Shown here: positions 18,244 to 26,499 of the stretch, piece by piece
How the letters are laid out: the number at the start of each line of letters is the position of its first letter
Position numbering within the stretch: the stretch's first letter is position 1
Assembly: GCF_031458395.1 (NCBI RefSeq)
Contig: NZ_JAVDYJ010000001.1
Location: 2,356,001-2,420,000, forward strand
Source: Enteractinococcus fodinae
GTDB lineage: Bacteria; Actinomycetota; Actinomycetes; Actinomycetales; Micrococcaceae
Reading direction: 5' to 3'
Length of the DNA: 64,000 nt
Program-made: the position numbers and the translations under genes
Notes under the pieces: generated by a model
Databases searched by the model: none
Told to the model about the DNA's origin: nothing
Seen by the model: only the letters and a program-made list of their open reading frames with translations

Positions 18244-18822
18244 ATGGATGCTTTCAGCCTGACACAGGAACAACTCGTCGACACGCTAGGAATTGAGCTG
18301 TGGCGAATACCCATCGTGATCGTCTCGGCGATCGGTATCTACCTGGTGTTCCTACTACTAGTGCGGGTCTTTGGCGCACGAGTGCTCTCGGGGCTCACGG
18401 GGTTCGATATCGTCGTCGGCGTCATGCTCGGCTCTGTTGCGGGGCGCGTGATCATCGGCCACCCACCAACCCTGGCGGCCGGTGTCATCGGGCTGGTCAC
18501 GCTGTTGTGCTGTGAAGCCGTCTTCGGGTTATTCCGCAACAACATCCGACTGCATCGCGTCCTCAATGCCCGACCGACCGTAGTGTTAGCGCACGGGCAA
18601 CCCCAACCAGATCTGATGCGCAAAACGCATATTACCTACGACGAAATAACTAGCTGTGTCAGGAAAACTGGGCTTTCGAATTTGCGGCAGGTGCGCTGTA
18701 TTGTCCTTGAGCCCAGCGGCGCACTCAGCGTTCTCGAGTACAACGACACCCTAGATCCCGACGTACTGCACGGTGTGCTTGGGGCAGACCGGGTGCTCGC
18801 GGGTGAGAATGTCGAACCATGA
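18244..18822 (+). CDS. DUF421-domain membrane protein (YetF-like)
   Basis: 192 residues. Hydrophobic segments cover about 20-40, 58-75 and 78-98, followed by a soluble C-terminal domain. The signatures RVFGAR, TGFDIVVGVMLGSVAGR and RKTHITYDEITSCVRKTGL are those of DUF421 proteins, whose role is poorly understood (YetF is linked to spore and membrane biology in Bacillus). It stands alone between the AEC transporter and the second GIY-YIG gene. Confidence 0.82.
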   Translation: MDAFSLTQEQLVDTLGIELWRIPIVIVSAIGIYLVFLLLVRVFGARVLSGLTGFDIVVGVMLGSVAGRVIIGHPPTLAAGVIGLVTLLCCEAVFGLFRNNIRLHRVLNARPTVVLAHGQPQPDLMRKTHITYDEITSCVRKTGLSNLRQVRCIVLEPSGALSVLEYNDTLDPDVLHGVLGADRVLAGENVEP

Positions 18823-18905
18823 TCGATGCGAGGTAGATACATCTCTAAAACCAGTTGATAAGGTCTAACAAAGCTTCGGATCACACCTGCACCCTGTGGA
18901 GAGTC

Positions 18906-19970
18906 ATGTCAACTACTTTCAACGAACGCTCTTTCGATAGCTACGACGTCCAAAACCGGTCAAGCTTCGCACCGTTTGTATACGGCAGAACTTCGGGTAT
19001 CTACATCTTCGAATTTACCAACGGGCAGTACTACGTCGGACAAACCAAAAACTTCGCCCGACGGTTCCCAGCCCACCTTCGCGGCAGTAGTCATCATCCG
19101 CCCTGGAGCGACATCTCTCGGTTAATGGTCATGGACGCAGACCCAGCCGACCTGGATGCGCTCGAGGCTCACTTCATCGAAGCCTATAAGAACCAGGGCC
19201 ATTCACTACGCAATAAGGTGTTCAACTTCGGGTTCGAAGGTCCCAGCAGATTAGACGGCGACGTTCCGATCATCGAACAGGAACATTGGGCAAACGGAGT
19301 CTCTGACTACGACATTGAAGATATTCGGCATGCAGCGGACCGACCAGTGGAAGGTCGCACTAAATTACACCAGAGTCCTGAAGGGAAACTTCCCTGGCTT
19401 GCCGAAGACACCACCGACGAGACGTGGCCAACCGTAGCCGATGCAGTCTGCGCTGATCTTGGAGAAGTCATTGCGCGAGCTATCCCCGAAGCAGTTGAGC
19501 TCGAAAGCATTTACTGGACCCTTTCGGATTACCCCAGCACCGTCGGAGGTCGACTTGCGACCCTCAACGTGGGCGTCGTGGAAGTCCTTTACGTTCCGAG
19601 GCACACAGTAGAACTGAAGCGAGTCGACGGTACCCCCGTTGACGTACACCTCAGCTGCCTCAACACGACGGAGGGAACGCTCACCGACGAGGGCGTCATC
19701 CAAGACAGATGGATACAAGATCCACCGGTCGTGCCGACGTTCATTGATTCCCCTACATACCGTATTGGCCCCGTCGATCGTATGGCCGTCCCTACCGGAT
19801 TGCTGGGTCAGGCCCTGGACCAGCCTGAAATCTTGCAAGGTGTGCGAAAGCTCTGCCTTGATTTGATGCGGTCTAATCAATCTGGCATTTTTCGGCGATG
19901 GCATTCACGCGAATTAACCCGCCGGGCCTACGAGGAACACATACTCGTGACCGGATCAGACGAGCATTAG
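18906..19970 (+). CDS. GIY-YIG nuclease domain protein (paralogue 2)
   Basis: 354 residues from ATG at 18906, which has GGAGAG upstream; an in-frame upstream ATG at 18855 lacks similarity to the paralogue. The domain order is that of 14276-15346: N-terminal ERSFDSYDV block, GIYIFEF...YYVGQT, Arg in ARRFPAH, Glu in ALEAHF, Asn in LRNK, then the same long C-terminal domain with AIPEAVELESIYWT and IFRRWHS. By eye roughly two thirds of residues match the first copy, while synonymous positions differ widely, so the duplication is old or the copies arrived separately. Confidence 0.8.
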   Translation: MSTTFNERSFDSYDVQNRSSFAPFVYGRTSGIYIFEFTNGQYYVGQTKNFARRFPAHLRGSSHHPPWSDISRLMVMDADPADLDALEAHFIEAYKNQGHSLRNKVFNFGFEGPSRLDGDVPIIEQEHWANGVSDYDIEDIRHAADRPVEGRTKLHQSPEGKLPWLAEDTTDETWPTVADAVCADLGEVIARAIPEAVELESIYWTLSDYPSTVGGRLATLNVGVVEVLYVPRHTVELKRVDGTPVDVHLSCLNTTEGTLTDEGVIQDRWIQDPPVVPTFIDSPTYRIGPVDRMAVPTGLLGQALDQPEILQGVRKLCLDLMRSNQSGIFRRWHSRELTRRAYEEHILVTGSDEH

Positions 19971-20214
19971 TGAAGCTACATCCGACCCGGTACATAAGAA
20001 GCCGACATTAGCCACCGACAAATGCTGCGCGATCACAGGTTAGGCACACTATGCTCGTGACGCTACCTCAAATGGCATGCAACAACTACGCTTCTTACCG
20101 GCTCTCATATTCAATCCTTCGCAGGTGTGAGCGCGAGGGCTTCCGGAAGCACAGTGCATCGGCTAGAGGTAATCTAATAAAGGCGCCACACTGAAATGAG
20201 CTAGGAATTACCCA

Positions 20215-20805
20215 ATGTTTGTACAAGCGCACTATCTTCTGTCACCTGAAGCACAAGAGAAATTACTTACCGGCGAATGGGTTCGGCATGGCGGAGTGAT
20301 GCGGAATACTAGTGGACAGATTATGGAACATTTAGTCGAAGTAGCTCGCTCGGAGAACCTATCCGAAGCTATGATGCGTCTGACCCAATCATCAAACTCC
20401 AGGCTAGTTCTCACCGGTAGTGCATTAGTGGCAACTGCTGGAGCAGTCGCCGGAGGGTTTTACATTCACGCGCGGGCACGTACCGATCGTATTGTCGATG
20501 AGTTGAACAGCGCTATGACGGCCTATGCGGCAGCGGTCCATGACAAGAGGTTATCTACTGAAATTATCGATCAGCTCTCGGAAGCATTGAAGGCTACCCA
20601 GCAAATTCGAGAACGGAGCCTAAAGAAATTATTTGAATCCTGCGGGTTTCTATCATTCACGGACCTGCTCATTAATTATTCCAGAGAGCTCGCCAAGGCA
20701 AACCTATCTAGGCCACCTGAGTTCGACGAGCCTGTAGATAATAACGTCGTGACGATCGCTGACTACTTGGACCATCAAAGAAAGATAATTTCAGAAGCAG
20801 GCTGA
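20215..20805 (+). CDS. Unrecognised protein with one membrane segment and helical tail
   Basis: 196 residues. A single hydrophobic segment (LVLTGSALVATAGAVAGGFYIHA, about residues 63-85) is followed by a predicted amphipathic helical region (DRIVDELNSAMTAYAAAVHDKRLSTEIIDQL). No family recognised. It lies 245 nt after the second GIY-YIG gene on the same strand. It shares with the 417-residue protein next to the first copy only a general hydrophobic-then-helical plan, not clear sequence identity. Confidence 0.6.
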   Translation: MFVQAHYLLSPEAQEKLLTGEWVRHGGVMRNTSGQIMEHLVEVARSENLSEAMMRLTQSSNSRLVLTGSALVATAGAVAGGFYIHARARTDRIVDELNSAMTAYAAAVHDKRLSTEIIDQLSEALKATQQIRERSLKKLFESCGFLSFTDLLINYSRELAKANLSRPPEFDEPVDNNVVTIADYLDHQRKIISEAG

Positions 20806-20913
20806 AGGTTAGACTACCTTCTGCCAGCGATAGGTTAGGGGTCTGCACGTACTTATCTAGTGGAGATACGGCCCGCTGGATCCTTGCTCGTTCGCATCCA
20901 AAATTCGGCATAC

Positions 20914-21560
20914 TCACGCATCAGTGCTGTGGGCACGTTGGCGATACACCTCTTCCCCGCCCTCCGAGCTCACAACCGCGTTGGAGATGTCCATAGAGAT
21001 CACCACACTGGCCTCCGACTCCACGTCGTGCATGGCTAATGCGGTAAAGCCCTGCCCCTCACCGGTGTGGTCCCACCAGCCGTCAAGCGAACCGATGCCT
21101 AAGGCGTATTCGTCATATTCTGGTCTCTCAGTCAGCGGCGCACCGACCAGTCGCTGGTCGTGCAGCTCCGGCGAGATCAGCTCACTGGTTGCGAGCGCTT
21201 CAGCCCACACGGTCATGTCGTCTGTCGTGGAGCCCATCGCACCGGAAGCGCCCATCGAGGAAAAGTTATTGAAGTTGAGCTCGACTTGCCCCTCGGCTGG
21301 CTGATGACCTTGGGCGTGCGGGTCCACCCAGTCGTCTTCGGTCTCGACATACCGGGTATCGGTGAGGCCGAGTTCCGCCACGATGCGCTCGTTGATCACC
21401 TCGGCAATCGATTAGTCGGTGGCTTCTTCAATGACGACGCCCAGCAGATTCGTTGAGGTGTTCGAATAGACGTGCTCAGTACCGGGCTCAAACTGCGGGT
21501 CCTCAGCCAGACCGTAGGCGTTGAGTTCCTCGAGCGTAACCTGCTGCGCCAGAATCGTTT
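20914..21560 (-). pseudogene. Relic of a class C beta-lactamase-fold serine hydrolase
   Basis: The frame 20914-21399 encodes a C-terminal part with FNNFSSMGASGAMGSTTDDMTVWAEAL and an HTGEGQGF motif, the KTG-equivalent HxG of class C beta-lactamase / D-Ala-D-Ala carboxypeptidase-like esterases. Reading further upstream in the same frame crosses a TAA at about 21412-21414, then continues through HVYSNTSTNLLG, the YxN motif, to about 21560. The SxxK nucleophile region is absent. The gene is therefore 5'-truncated with a nonsense codon, and inactive. Confidence 0.8.
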
Positions 21561-21585
21561 TGCACGCGAATCCAGTTCGTATCAC

Positions 21586-21699
21586 TCAGCATCGAAAGGT
21601 CACGTCGTAAAAGGCTTTAACGAACGCTGCGTTCTCGTAGGCGCCACGCCAGACAGTCCAGTTCCTGCCCAGCCGTAGTCATGATGTGCATACACGACG
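21586..21699 (-). pseudogene. Relic of the 3' end of a YdcF/SanA-like gene (copy A)
   Basis: The minus strand reads as the tail of the intact gene at 40408-41019: after a frameshift it gives YENAAFVKAFYDVTFRC-stop, matching the intact YENAAMFKAFYDVAFRC-stop. The similarity extends to the Y-x-H-x-DY segment. Another tail copy lies at 28488-28553. Confidence 0.75.
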
Positions 21700-21760
21700 C
21701 GTCATGTGCCCCAGGCGCGCGTCGAGCATTTGATATCCATGACCCCGAAGCAGAATATGC

Positions 21761-21788
21761 AAAACCGTACCATATTTGGTACGGTTTT
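21761..21788. promoter_or_regulatory. Perfect inverted repeat upstream of abiEi
   Basis: AAAACCGTACC (21761-21771) and its exact complement (21778-21788) flank a 6-nt spacer, 17 nt before the antitoxin GTG. AbiEi proteins are known to repress their own promoter through inverted repeats, so this is the natural operator candidate. Confidence 0.65.
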
Positions 21789-21805
21789 GAAGATAGGGAG
21801 GGCAC

Positions 21806-22351
21806 GTGAGTTACCAGCAGCAACTTCGTCATATCGCGGCATACCAGCACGGCATTATCACTACCGACGACGCCGATGAGCTAGACATCCCTGCTGTCGA
21901 GCTGCGCAAACTCGCCCAACGCGGCGCGATCCGCAGAATTGGTCACGGGGTCTACCGTTTCGATGATTTCCCACGAACCATCGGCTCTGATGAAGCTGAA
22001 GCCGTCGCGATAGTCGGAGAGCATGCGTATCTCGAAGGCGAGTCTGTTCTGGCTCTACTAGAACTAGGACATGCCAACCCTGCCAGGATCGAGATTGCAA
22101 CCACTCGGCAAAAACGCCGAACGCTTCCGCAATGGATACACGTGACTCAGCGAACCACTCTGCAAGAAGATGAAACCACGTATTATCACGGCGTACCTTC
22201 GGTGGCTCTCAACTATGCCTTACGGCAGGTACACCAAAAAATCCCCCAGGCCCGATGGAGAGAAGCCATTTCACAAGCGGCACGTCGTGAATTGCTCAGT
22301 TCCGTAGAAGTACACGAACTTCTCGCACTAGCTTCCGAGGAGGCCTCGTGA
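21806..22351 (+). CDS. abiEi: AbiEi-type antitoxin (type IV toxin-antitoxin, winged helix)
   Basis: 181 residues, GTG start with GGGAGGG upstream. The N-terminal winged-helix (about residues 10-55: GIITTDDADELDIPAVELRKLAQRGAIRRIGHGVYRF) is followed by the AbiEi central and C-terminal region. The stop overlaps the GTG of the toxin remnant (GTGA), the usual antitoxin-toxin coupling. In working systems AbiEi neutralises AbiEii and represses the operon; here the toxin is broken but the antitoxin frame is intact. Confidence 0.8.
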   Translation: MSYQQQLRHIAAYQHGIITTDDADELDIPAVELRKLAQRGAIRRIGHGVYRFDDFPRTIGSDEAEAVAIVGEHAYLEGESVLALLELGHANPARIEIATTRQKRRTLPQWIHVTQRTTLQEDETTYYHGVPSVALNYALRQVHQKIPQARWREAISQAARRELLSSVEVHELLALASEEAS

Positions 22352-22779
22352 CGGTTGTTAAAACAGTGCATGAACTCAACACGATCATAGAAAGACAGCA
22401 CGAAGATTAGGTCTTCCGGTGGCACGAGTTCGCACTACTTTTATCGGAGTTTTAACTACTCAAATGTTGCCGGATTCTGTAGCAATCAAGGGCGGTCTCG
22501 CTATCAAAATGCAGCGAGGTGAATTAGGAACCCGAGCGACTTCCGATCTCGACGGCGTTTTCCTGCGTGATTATGAAACGACAATTGCGCAAATCCGAGA
22601 GCATCTTAAGAGCGATGAGCAGTGACCGAACCCGCTACGATGAAGCCCTTCAAGAGGTACTCATCGGTGGTCGACAAATAGCCCCTGCCCCAGACCTCGA
22701 GTCAGCTCGTGAATGGTTGGAATCCAAGATACGTGCGCTTAACAACCACACGTCACCTGAAGCCCCCAGCCCAGGATGA
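22348..22779 (+). pseudogene. abiEii: Disrupted AbiEii nucleotidyltransferase toxin
   Basis: A GTG at 22348 overlapping the antitoxin stop opens a frame that ends after 12 codons. The body then continues in another frame from 22419 with KGGLAIKMQRGELGTRATSDLDGVF, recognisable as the KGG and SxDxD motifs of AbiEii/MNT-fold nucleotidyltransferases. That frame stops near 22625, and a C-terminal piece follows in a third frame to 22779. AbiEii proteins are normally about 300 residues; about half is missing. The toxin is dead. Confidence 0.75.
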
Positions 22780-22850
22780 ACGACGGTTCAGAAGTGGTTG
22801 CTGCCACACCAGGAAGCTCCTCATAGAATACTGTTATTCTCAAGCACCGC

Positions 22851-22905
22851 CCGTTGGAGTGACGGCGCATTCCGTGCCATGCTCGAATAGTAACCTCTGA
22901 GCAGG
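22851..22905. repeat. Upstream sequence shared with the YdcF/SanA-like gene (41103-41160)
   Basis: CCGTTGGAGTG..TTCCGTGCCA.GCTCGA here resembles CCATTGGAGTG..GTCCGTGCCAAGCTCGA upstream of the intact YdcF-like gene. It points to an ancestral shared intergenic region between the channel and YdcF-like genes. Confidence 0.5.
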
Positions 22906-22939
22906 TTAGACAACTCAGCACATTGACGGAGAGGAATGA

Positions 22940-23662
22940 TTGGTGGCTGACGACCAACGACGGCTGATCGATGCGGAAGTCCTCGCACGACGACTCGACC
23001 GGCCGATGGGTGTCCTAGGCATCATCTTCCTCCTGGTCGTCCTTGCACAGCTGCTGGTCACAGACCCCACTGGTCAAACCGTGCTTTCAGTCATCAACTG
23101 GATCTTCTGGGGCATCTTCGTCGCCGAATTCCTGTTACGTGCATACGTTGCTCGGTTCCAAGCCAGCTTCTGGCGCAAGAACTGGTGGCAGATTATTTTC
23201 CTGGTGCTGCCGTTCTTACGGTTCTTTCGAGCTTTACGGGCACTGCGGATCCTACGCGTCACACGATTCGGCAGGGTTCTCTCCGCAGGAGTTCGCGGCT
23301 CACGATCCGCCGAGAAACTGCTCTCTAACCGAGTTGCCTGGCTGATTGCTGTCACCGCGATCGTCATCCTGGGAGCCAGCCAGCTACTCTACATATTCGC
23401 TGATTACCCGAGCTACTTGGATGCGCTCTACGAGGCCGCACTGGCCACGATAACTGGAGCCGGTTTCACCGCAGACACGGTCTTTGTTCGCATCCTGCAT
23501 GTCGTGCTGGCTATCTTTTCAGTAGTGGTGTTCGCTACCCTCGCCGGCACACTCGGCGCGTACTTTCTGGGTCGTGAGGCGACGGCGCAAGAAGCGCCCT
23601 CAGCCGAACCTGGCCACACCACGCACCTCGCGAATAATCTGCGCCAAGAGGACGAGGGCTAA
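22940..23662 (+). CDS. Six-transmembrane ion channel protein (voltage-sensor type)
   Basis: 240 residues, TTG start (GTG at 22943 equally possible) after GAGAGGAA. Hydrophobic segments: about 25-43, 53-73, 84-98; then an S4-like helix with regularly spaced arginines (RFFRALRALRILRVTRFGR, about 96-114), a further segment about 134-152, a pore loop and a last helix about 186-210. The family is Ion_trans, mostly potassium channels. The pore loop reads TITGAGF where TVGYG would be expected, so the selectivity is doubtful. A degraded copy of residues about 33-67 is at 28565-28659. Confidence 0.8.
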   Translation: MVADDQRRLIDAEVLARRLDRPMGVLGIIFLLVVLAQLLVTDPTGQTVLSVINWIFWGIFVAEFLLRAYVARFQASFWRKNWWQIIFLVLPFLRFFRALRALRILRVTRFGRVLSAGVRGSRSAEKLLSNRVAWLIAVTAIVILGASQLLYIFADYPSYLDALYEAALATITGAGFTADTVFVRILHVVLAIFSVVVFATLAGTLGAYFLGREATAQEAPSAEPGHTTHLANNLRQEDEG

Positions 23663-23680
23663 CCGGCTTTATAAGCTGGT
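23662..23680 (+). terminator. Possible hairpin after the ion channel gene
   Basis: ACCGGCTT-TAT-AAGCTGGT forms an 8-bp stem with one G-T pair directly at the stop codon. No T-run follows, so it is weak. Confidence 0.3.
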
Positions 23681-23808
23681 CACTCCACGGGCTCACTTTC
23701 CCTGGAACATTTAGTGACGGGAGATGGGTACAAACCGCGTGCAACAAACCCCATGATTGCAAACGACTGCACCGCAATCGCGCGCTCTTCAAAATCGTCT
23801 GCCATAGA

Positions 23809-24314
23809 TTATAAGGATGCAGGGCTTGGTTGATTCGACAGCCGTTTATGGCGCTCCCGTACAGCAGGTATTGAGACACCGAAGTAACGAGCCTGCTGAG
23901 CGATGGAGTACCCCACTATCTCGAGGCGGGTGATCTCATCTTCTGGCATTAATAAGGCACCTGCAAATTCGTCGGCAAAGAACTCGTGCAAGTTATAATC
24001 ATTGCCGCGAGCATCGGTAAACGAGTAGTCCTCGTCAGAAGCGACGGAGCCACGTTCTACTACATGGCCTAATTCATGAGCCCAAGTAAACCGTCGACGC
24101 GCAGCAGGTTCGGTGGAGTTAAGAACAATCTCAGCTGCGCCGCGAGGCTGCTTCGAGACAACCCCAGAAATACCACCATCTAGCGGCATCTCATATTCTC
24201 GGCATCTAGCGCTTCCGTGATGGGCCCAAGCTTAACGGGGAACTCGCCATCCCAATGTGCTTCGAGCAGCTCTCGCGCTTCACGACGAGCTCTAACGTAT
24301 GCTAATTCGTTCAT
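23809..24314 (-). pseudogene. ImmA/IrrE-family metallopeptidase, frameshifted
   Basis: The frame 23809-24189 carries the zinc protease core: WAHELGHVVERG (HExxH) and the downstream EFFADEFAGALLMP with the third ligand Glu, typical of ImmA/IrrE proteins that cleave repressors. The usual N-terminal helix lies in another frame. An ATG at 24314 with a good AGGCGGAG Shine-Dalgarno starts MNELAYVRARREARELLEAHW and runs to a stop near 24190. A one-base shift around 24190-24205 would join it to MPLDGGISGVV. It is either a real frameshift, a read error, or a shortened protein starting at 24189. No cognate HTH repressor is next to it. Confidence 0.65.
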
Positions 24315-24503
24315 AACTCCGCCTCCCACCTCACATCATCGCTCATTTCCAGGGACGAGGATTCCTCGTGTAAAAATTTGTGGATTGTGCTGCGAGTTAT
24401 TCACAGGCTATGAGTTTGTCTTAAAGGATAACTACAGCCCCGTACTGCTAGCGCTTTTCAGTGCGTCACAGCAGGCGGTGACAGACCCCCTGGCTTCGAA
24501 AGA

Positions 24504-24538
24504 AACGGCCTCGTCTCCTACACGAAGACGAGGCCGTT
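24504..24538 (-). terminator. Rho-independent terminator of the SsuA-like gene
   Basis: A perfect 13-bp stem (AACGGCCTCGTCT and its complement, 9-nt loop) is followed on the minus strand by TTTCTTT. It lies 37 nt beyond the gene stop. Confidence 0.8.
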
Positions 24539-24574
24539 CCTACATGACGCTATGCGGTCGGCTGTTGAGAAGCT

Positions 24575-25576
24575 TTACTCGCTATCGACAGCGTCGGAGA
24601 AGGATGAGTCGATGTACTCTTCTGGGTCAAGCGGCTCATCATAGGTCAGGGCGCCGTACTCAAGCCAGACGGATTCCATGGCAGCTAACTGGTCAGGCAG
24701 TGGGCGCAGGTCGGAGTACCAGGTGTACAGCGGCACACCCTGGAGATCTTCACCGGATTGGCCGATGGCGTTACCGACGATGTCCAAGTACTCTTCGGAG
24801 TAGCGGGCATCGCCTTGCAGCTCATCGGCAGCTTGCGCCAATGCTTCAAACAGCAGGTCTGCTTCTTCGCGGTCTAGGAAATGCTCACCGTACATCAGGC
24901 CGGTGCCGCTGGTGCCTTCCGGCGGGTACCACACCGACTGACCGATCTCGTCGTTCAGGGCGTTCTCCGAGAATGGCGCGGACATCAGGCCGGCGTCGAT
25001 GCTGCCGTTGTCCATGGCCGCTGGCATGTCCGGGTTGCCCACGTTCTGCAGGTTCACATCGGTGATGCTCAGGTCGGCTTCCTGCAGTGCTTGGGCGGTT
25101 AGGAATGCTCCGGTGCCGCCTTCGCCACCTGCAACGCCAACGTTGAGGCCTTCGAGATCCTCGATACCGGATACGGTGCCGTCTTGAACCAGCTCATCAC
25201 GCACGATCAGGTGTGCTGGCGCGTAGTCACTACCGTCGGCAACGCCCATGGACCCGACGATGCGGAACTCCAGGCCCTCATCCAGTCCGGAGAAGACCCC
25301 GGCGGAGAAGCCTGCGGCCAAGGCATCCATCTGGCCCGAGGACAGCAGTGGGATAGCGTCCTGACCGGTTTGGACGAATTCGAGTTCGACGTCCAGGCCG
25401 CGGTCTTCGAAGTAGCCCTTCTCATCGGCGACGAACACGGGTGCAAAGATCGGCAGGCTGGCCACACCCAGCGTGATGGTCGAATCCTCTTCGGATGCTT
25501 CACCCGAATCACCGCATGCGGTAAGCCCCAGCGCTAGGACTGCTAAGCCCGCGACTGTGCGACGAATTTTAGTCAT
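24575..25576 (-). CDS. ABC transporter substrate-binding lipoprotein (SsuA/TauA/NMT1 type)
   Basis: 333 residues. The lipoprotein signal is MTKIRRTVAGLAVLALGLTACG, with Cys at 21. The mature part (ITLGVASLPIFAPVFVADEKGYFEDRGLDVELEF) has the shape of NMT1/THI5-like binding proteins, which carry sulfonates, taurine, nitrate or pyrimidine precursors. The ATG overlaps the permease stop by 4 nt. The neighbouring nucleoside hydrolase gene on the same strand suggests a pyrimidine- or nucleobase-like ligand, but this is only context. Confidence 0.85.
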   Translation of the reverse strand: MTKIRRTVAGLAVLALGLTACGDSGEASEEDSTITLGVASLPIFAPVFVADEKGYFEDRGLDVELEFVQTGQDAIPLLSSGQMDALAAGFSAGVFSGLDEGLEFRIVGSMGVADGSDYAPAHLIVRDELVQDGTVSGIEDLEGLNVGVAGGEGGTGAFLTAQALQEADLSITDVNLQNVGNPDMPAAMDNGSIDAGLMSAPFSENALNDEIGQSVWYPPEGTSGTGLMYGEHFLDREEADLLFEALAQAADELQGDARYSEEYLDIVGNAIGQSGEDLQGVPLYTWYSDLRPLPDQLAAMESVWLEYGALTYDEPLDPEEYIDSSFSDAVDSE

Positions 25577-26499
25577 GAATGTTTCTTCCTTTTCTTATTT
25601 CGCGCGTATTTCCATGGTGTGACCACGCGTTCGAGCCAGACCAGGCCGAACGTTACAACCGCACCTAATATGGCCACTGCTACCAGACCCACGTACATCA
25701 CGGAGGGCTGGAACAGCTGCCATGAATTCCAAATCAAAAAGCCCAGGCCCTCGTTCGCGGCGACGAACTCGACCGCGGTCACAACTGTGACGGCCATACC
25801 TGCTGCGACACGCATACCGGTCAAGATGGTCGGCAACGACGCTGGCAACAAGACTGAGGTAAACAGCCGCCAGCCGCGCGCGTTATAGGAGCGCGCCGCT
25901 TCGAGTACACCGGCATCAATCTGTATGACGGCAGCCGTGGTATTGATCTGCAGCACGAAGAACACCGAGATCGCCACCGCCAGAATACGCGGTGTCTCGG
26001 TCAGGCCGAAGACCAATAGCAACAACGGCAAGATCGCGATCATCGGCAGCGCATACAATGCTGTAAACATCGGGCCGAAGGCTGCTCGGAGCGGTCGCCA
26101 CAGCCCCATGAGCAGGCCCATCCCGATACCGACGGCGGCACCAATAATGAAGCCCAACACGAGACGATAGATGGTGGCCCACGAGTGGACGAACAGTGAG
26201 CCGTCGCGAATCATTTCGAAAGCGGTCTGGAAGATCAGCGTTGGTGCCGAAAAGACGCGGGAGTCGATCATCCCGGTCGCTGCAGCGACTTCCCATAACA
26301 CCAGAAACGCGATGGGAGTCAGGATGGATAAGAGCACATCACGACGACGAAGGAAGCGGTTTTTCCGCTGCTGCGTATCAATAGCGTGCTGGGTGGCGGC
26401 AGGCAGGGTCATCAGACTACCGGGCTGCTCCCCCGAGTCCATACCGTCCGAAGCAGCACCAGCGACGCCGTTGGTGGTGGTGTTGGTTGTTTCGGTCAC
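25573..26499 (-). CDS. ABC transporter permease (SsuC/TauC type)
   Basis: 308 residues: a polar 45-residue N terminus rich in Thr and Gly, then about six membrane segments starting near residue 55 (LLSILTPIAFLVLWEVAA). The EAA loop is EAARSYNARGWRLFTSVLLPASLP (about 200-223). It is coupled by 4-nt overlaps to both the ATPase gene before it and the binding-protein gene after it. It forms the homodimeric channel of a sulfonate/taurine/pyrimidine-type importer. Confidence 0.87.
   Translation of the reverse strand: MTETTNTTTNGVAGAASDGMDSGEQPGSLMTLPAATQHAIDTQQRKNRFLRRRDVLLSILTPIAFLVLWEVAAATGMIDSRVFSAPTLIFQTAFEMIRDGSLFVHSWATIYRLVLGFIIGAAVGIGMGLLMGLWRPLRAAFGPMFTALYALPMIAILPLLLLVFGLTETPRILAVAISVFFVLQINTTAAVIQIDAGVLEAARSYNARGWRLFTSVLLPASLPTILTGMRVAAGMAVTVVTAVEFVAANEGLGFLIWNSWQLFQPSVMYVGLVAVAILGAVVTFGLVWLERVVTPWKYARNKKRKKHS

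Noticed and set aside
24217-25065. A 282-codon plus-strand Arg/Ser-rich frame
   Set aside because: Composition typical of an antisense frame; overlaps a well-supported lipoprotein gene.
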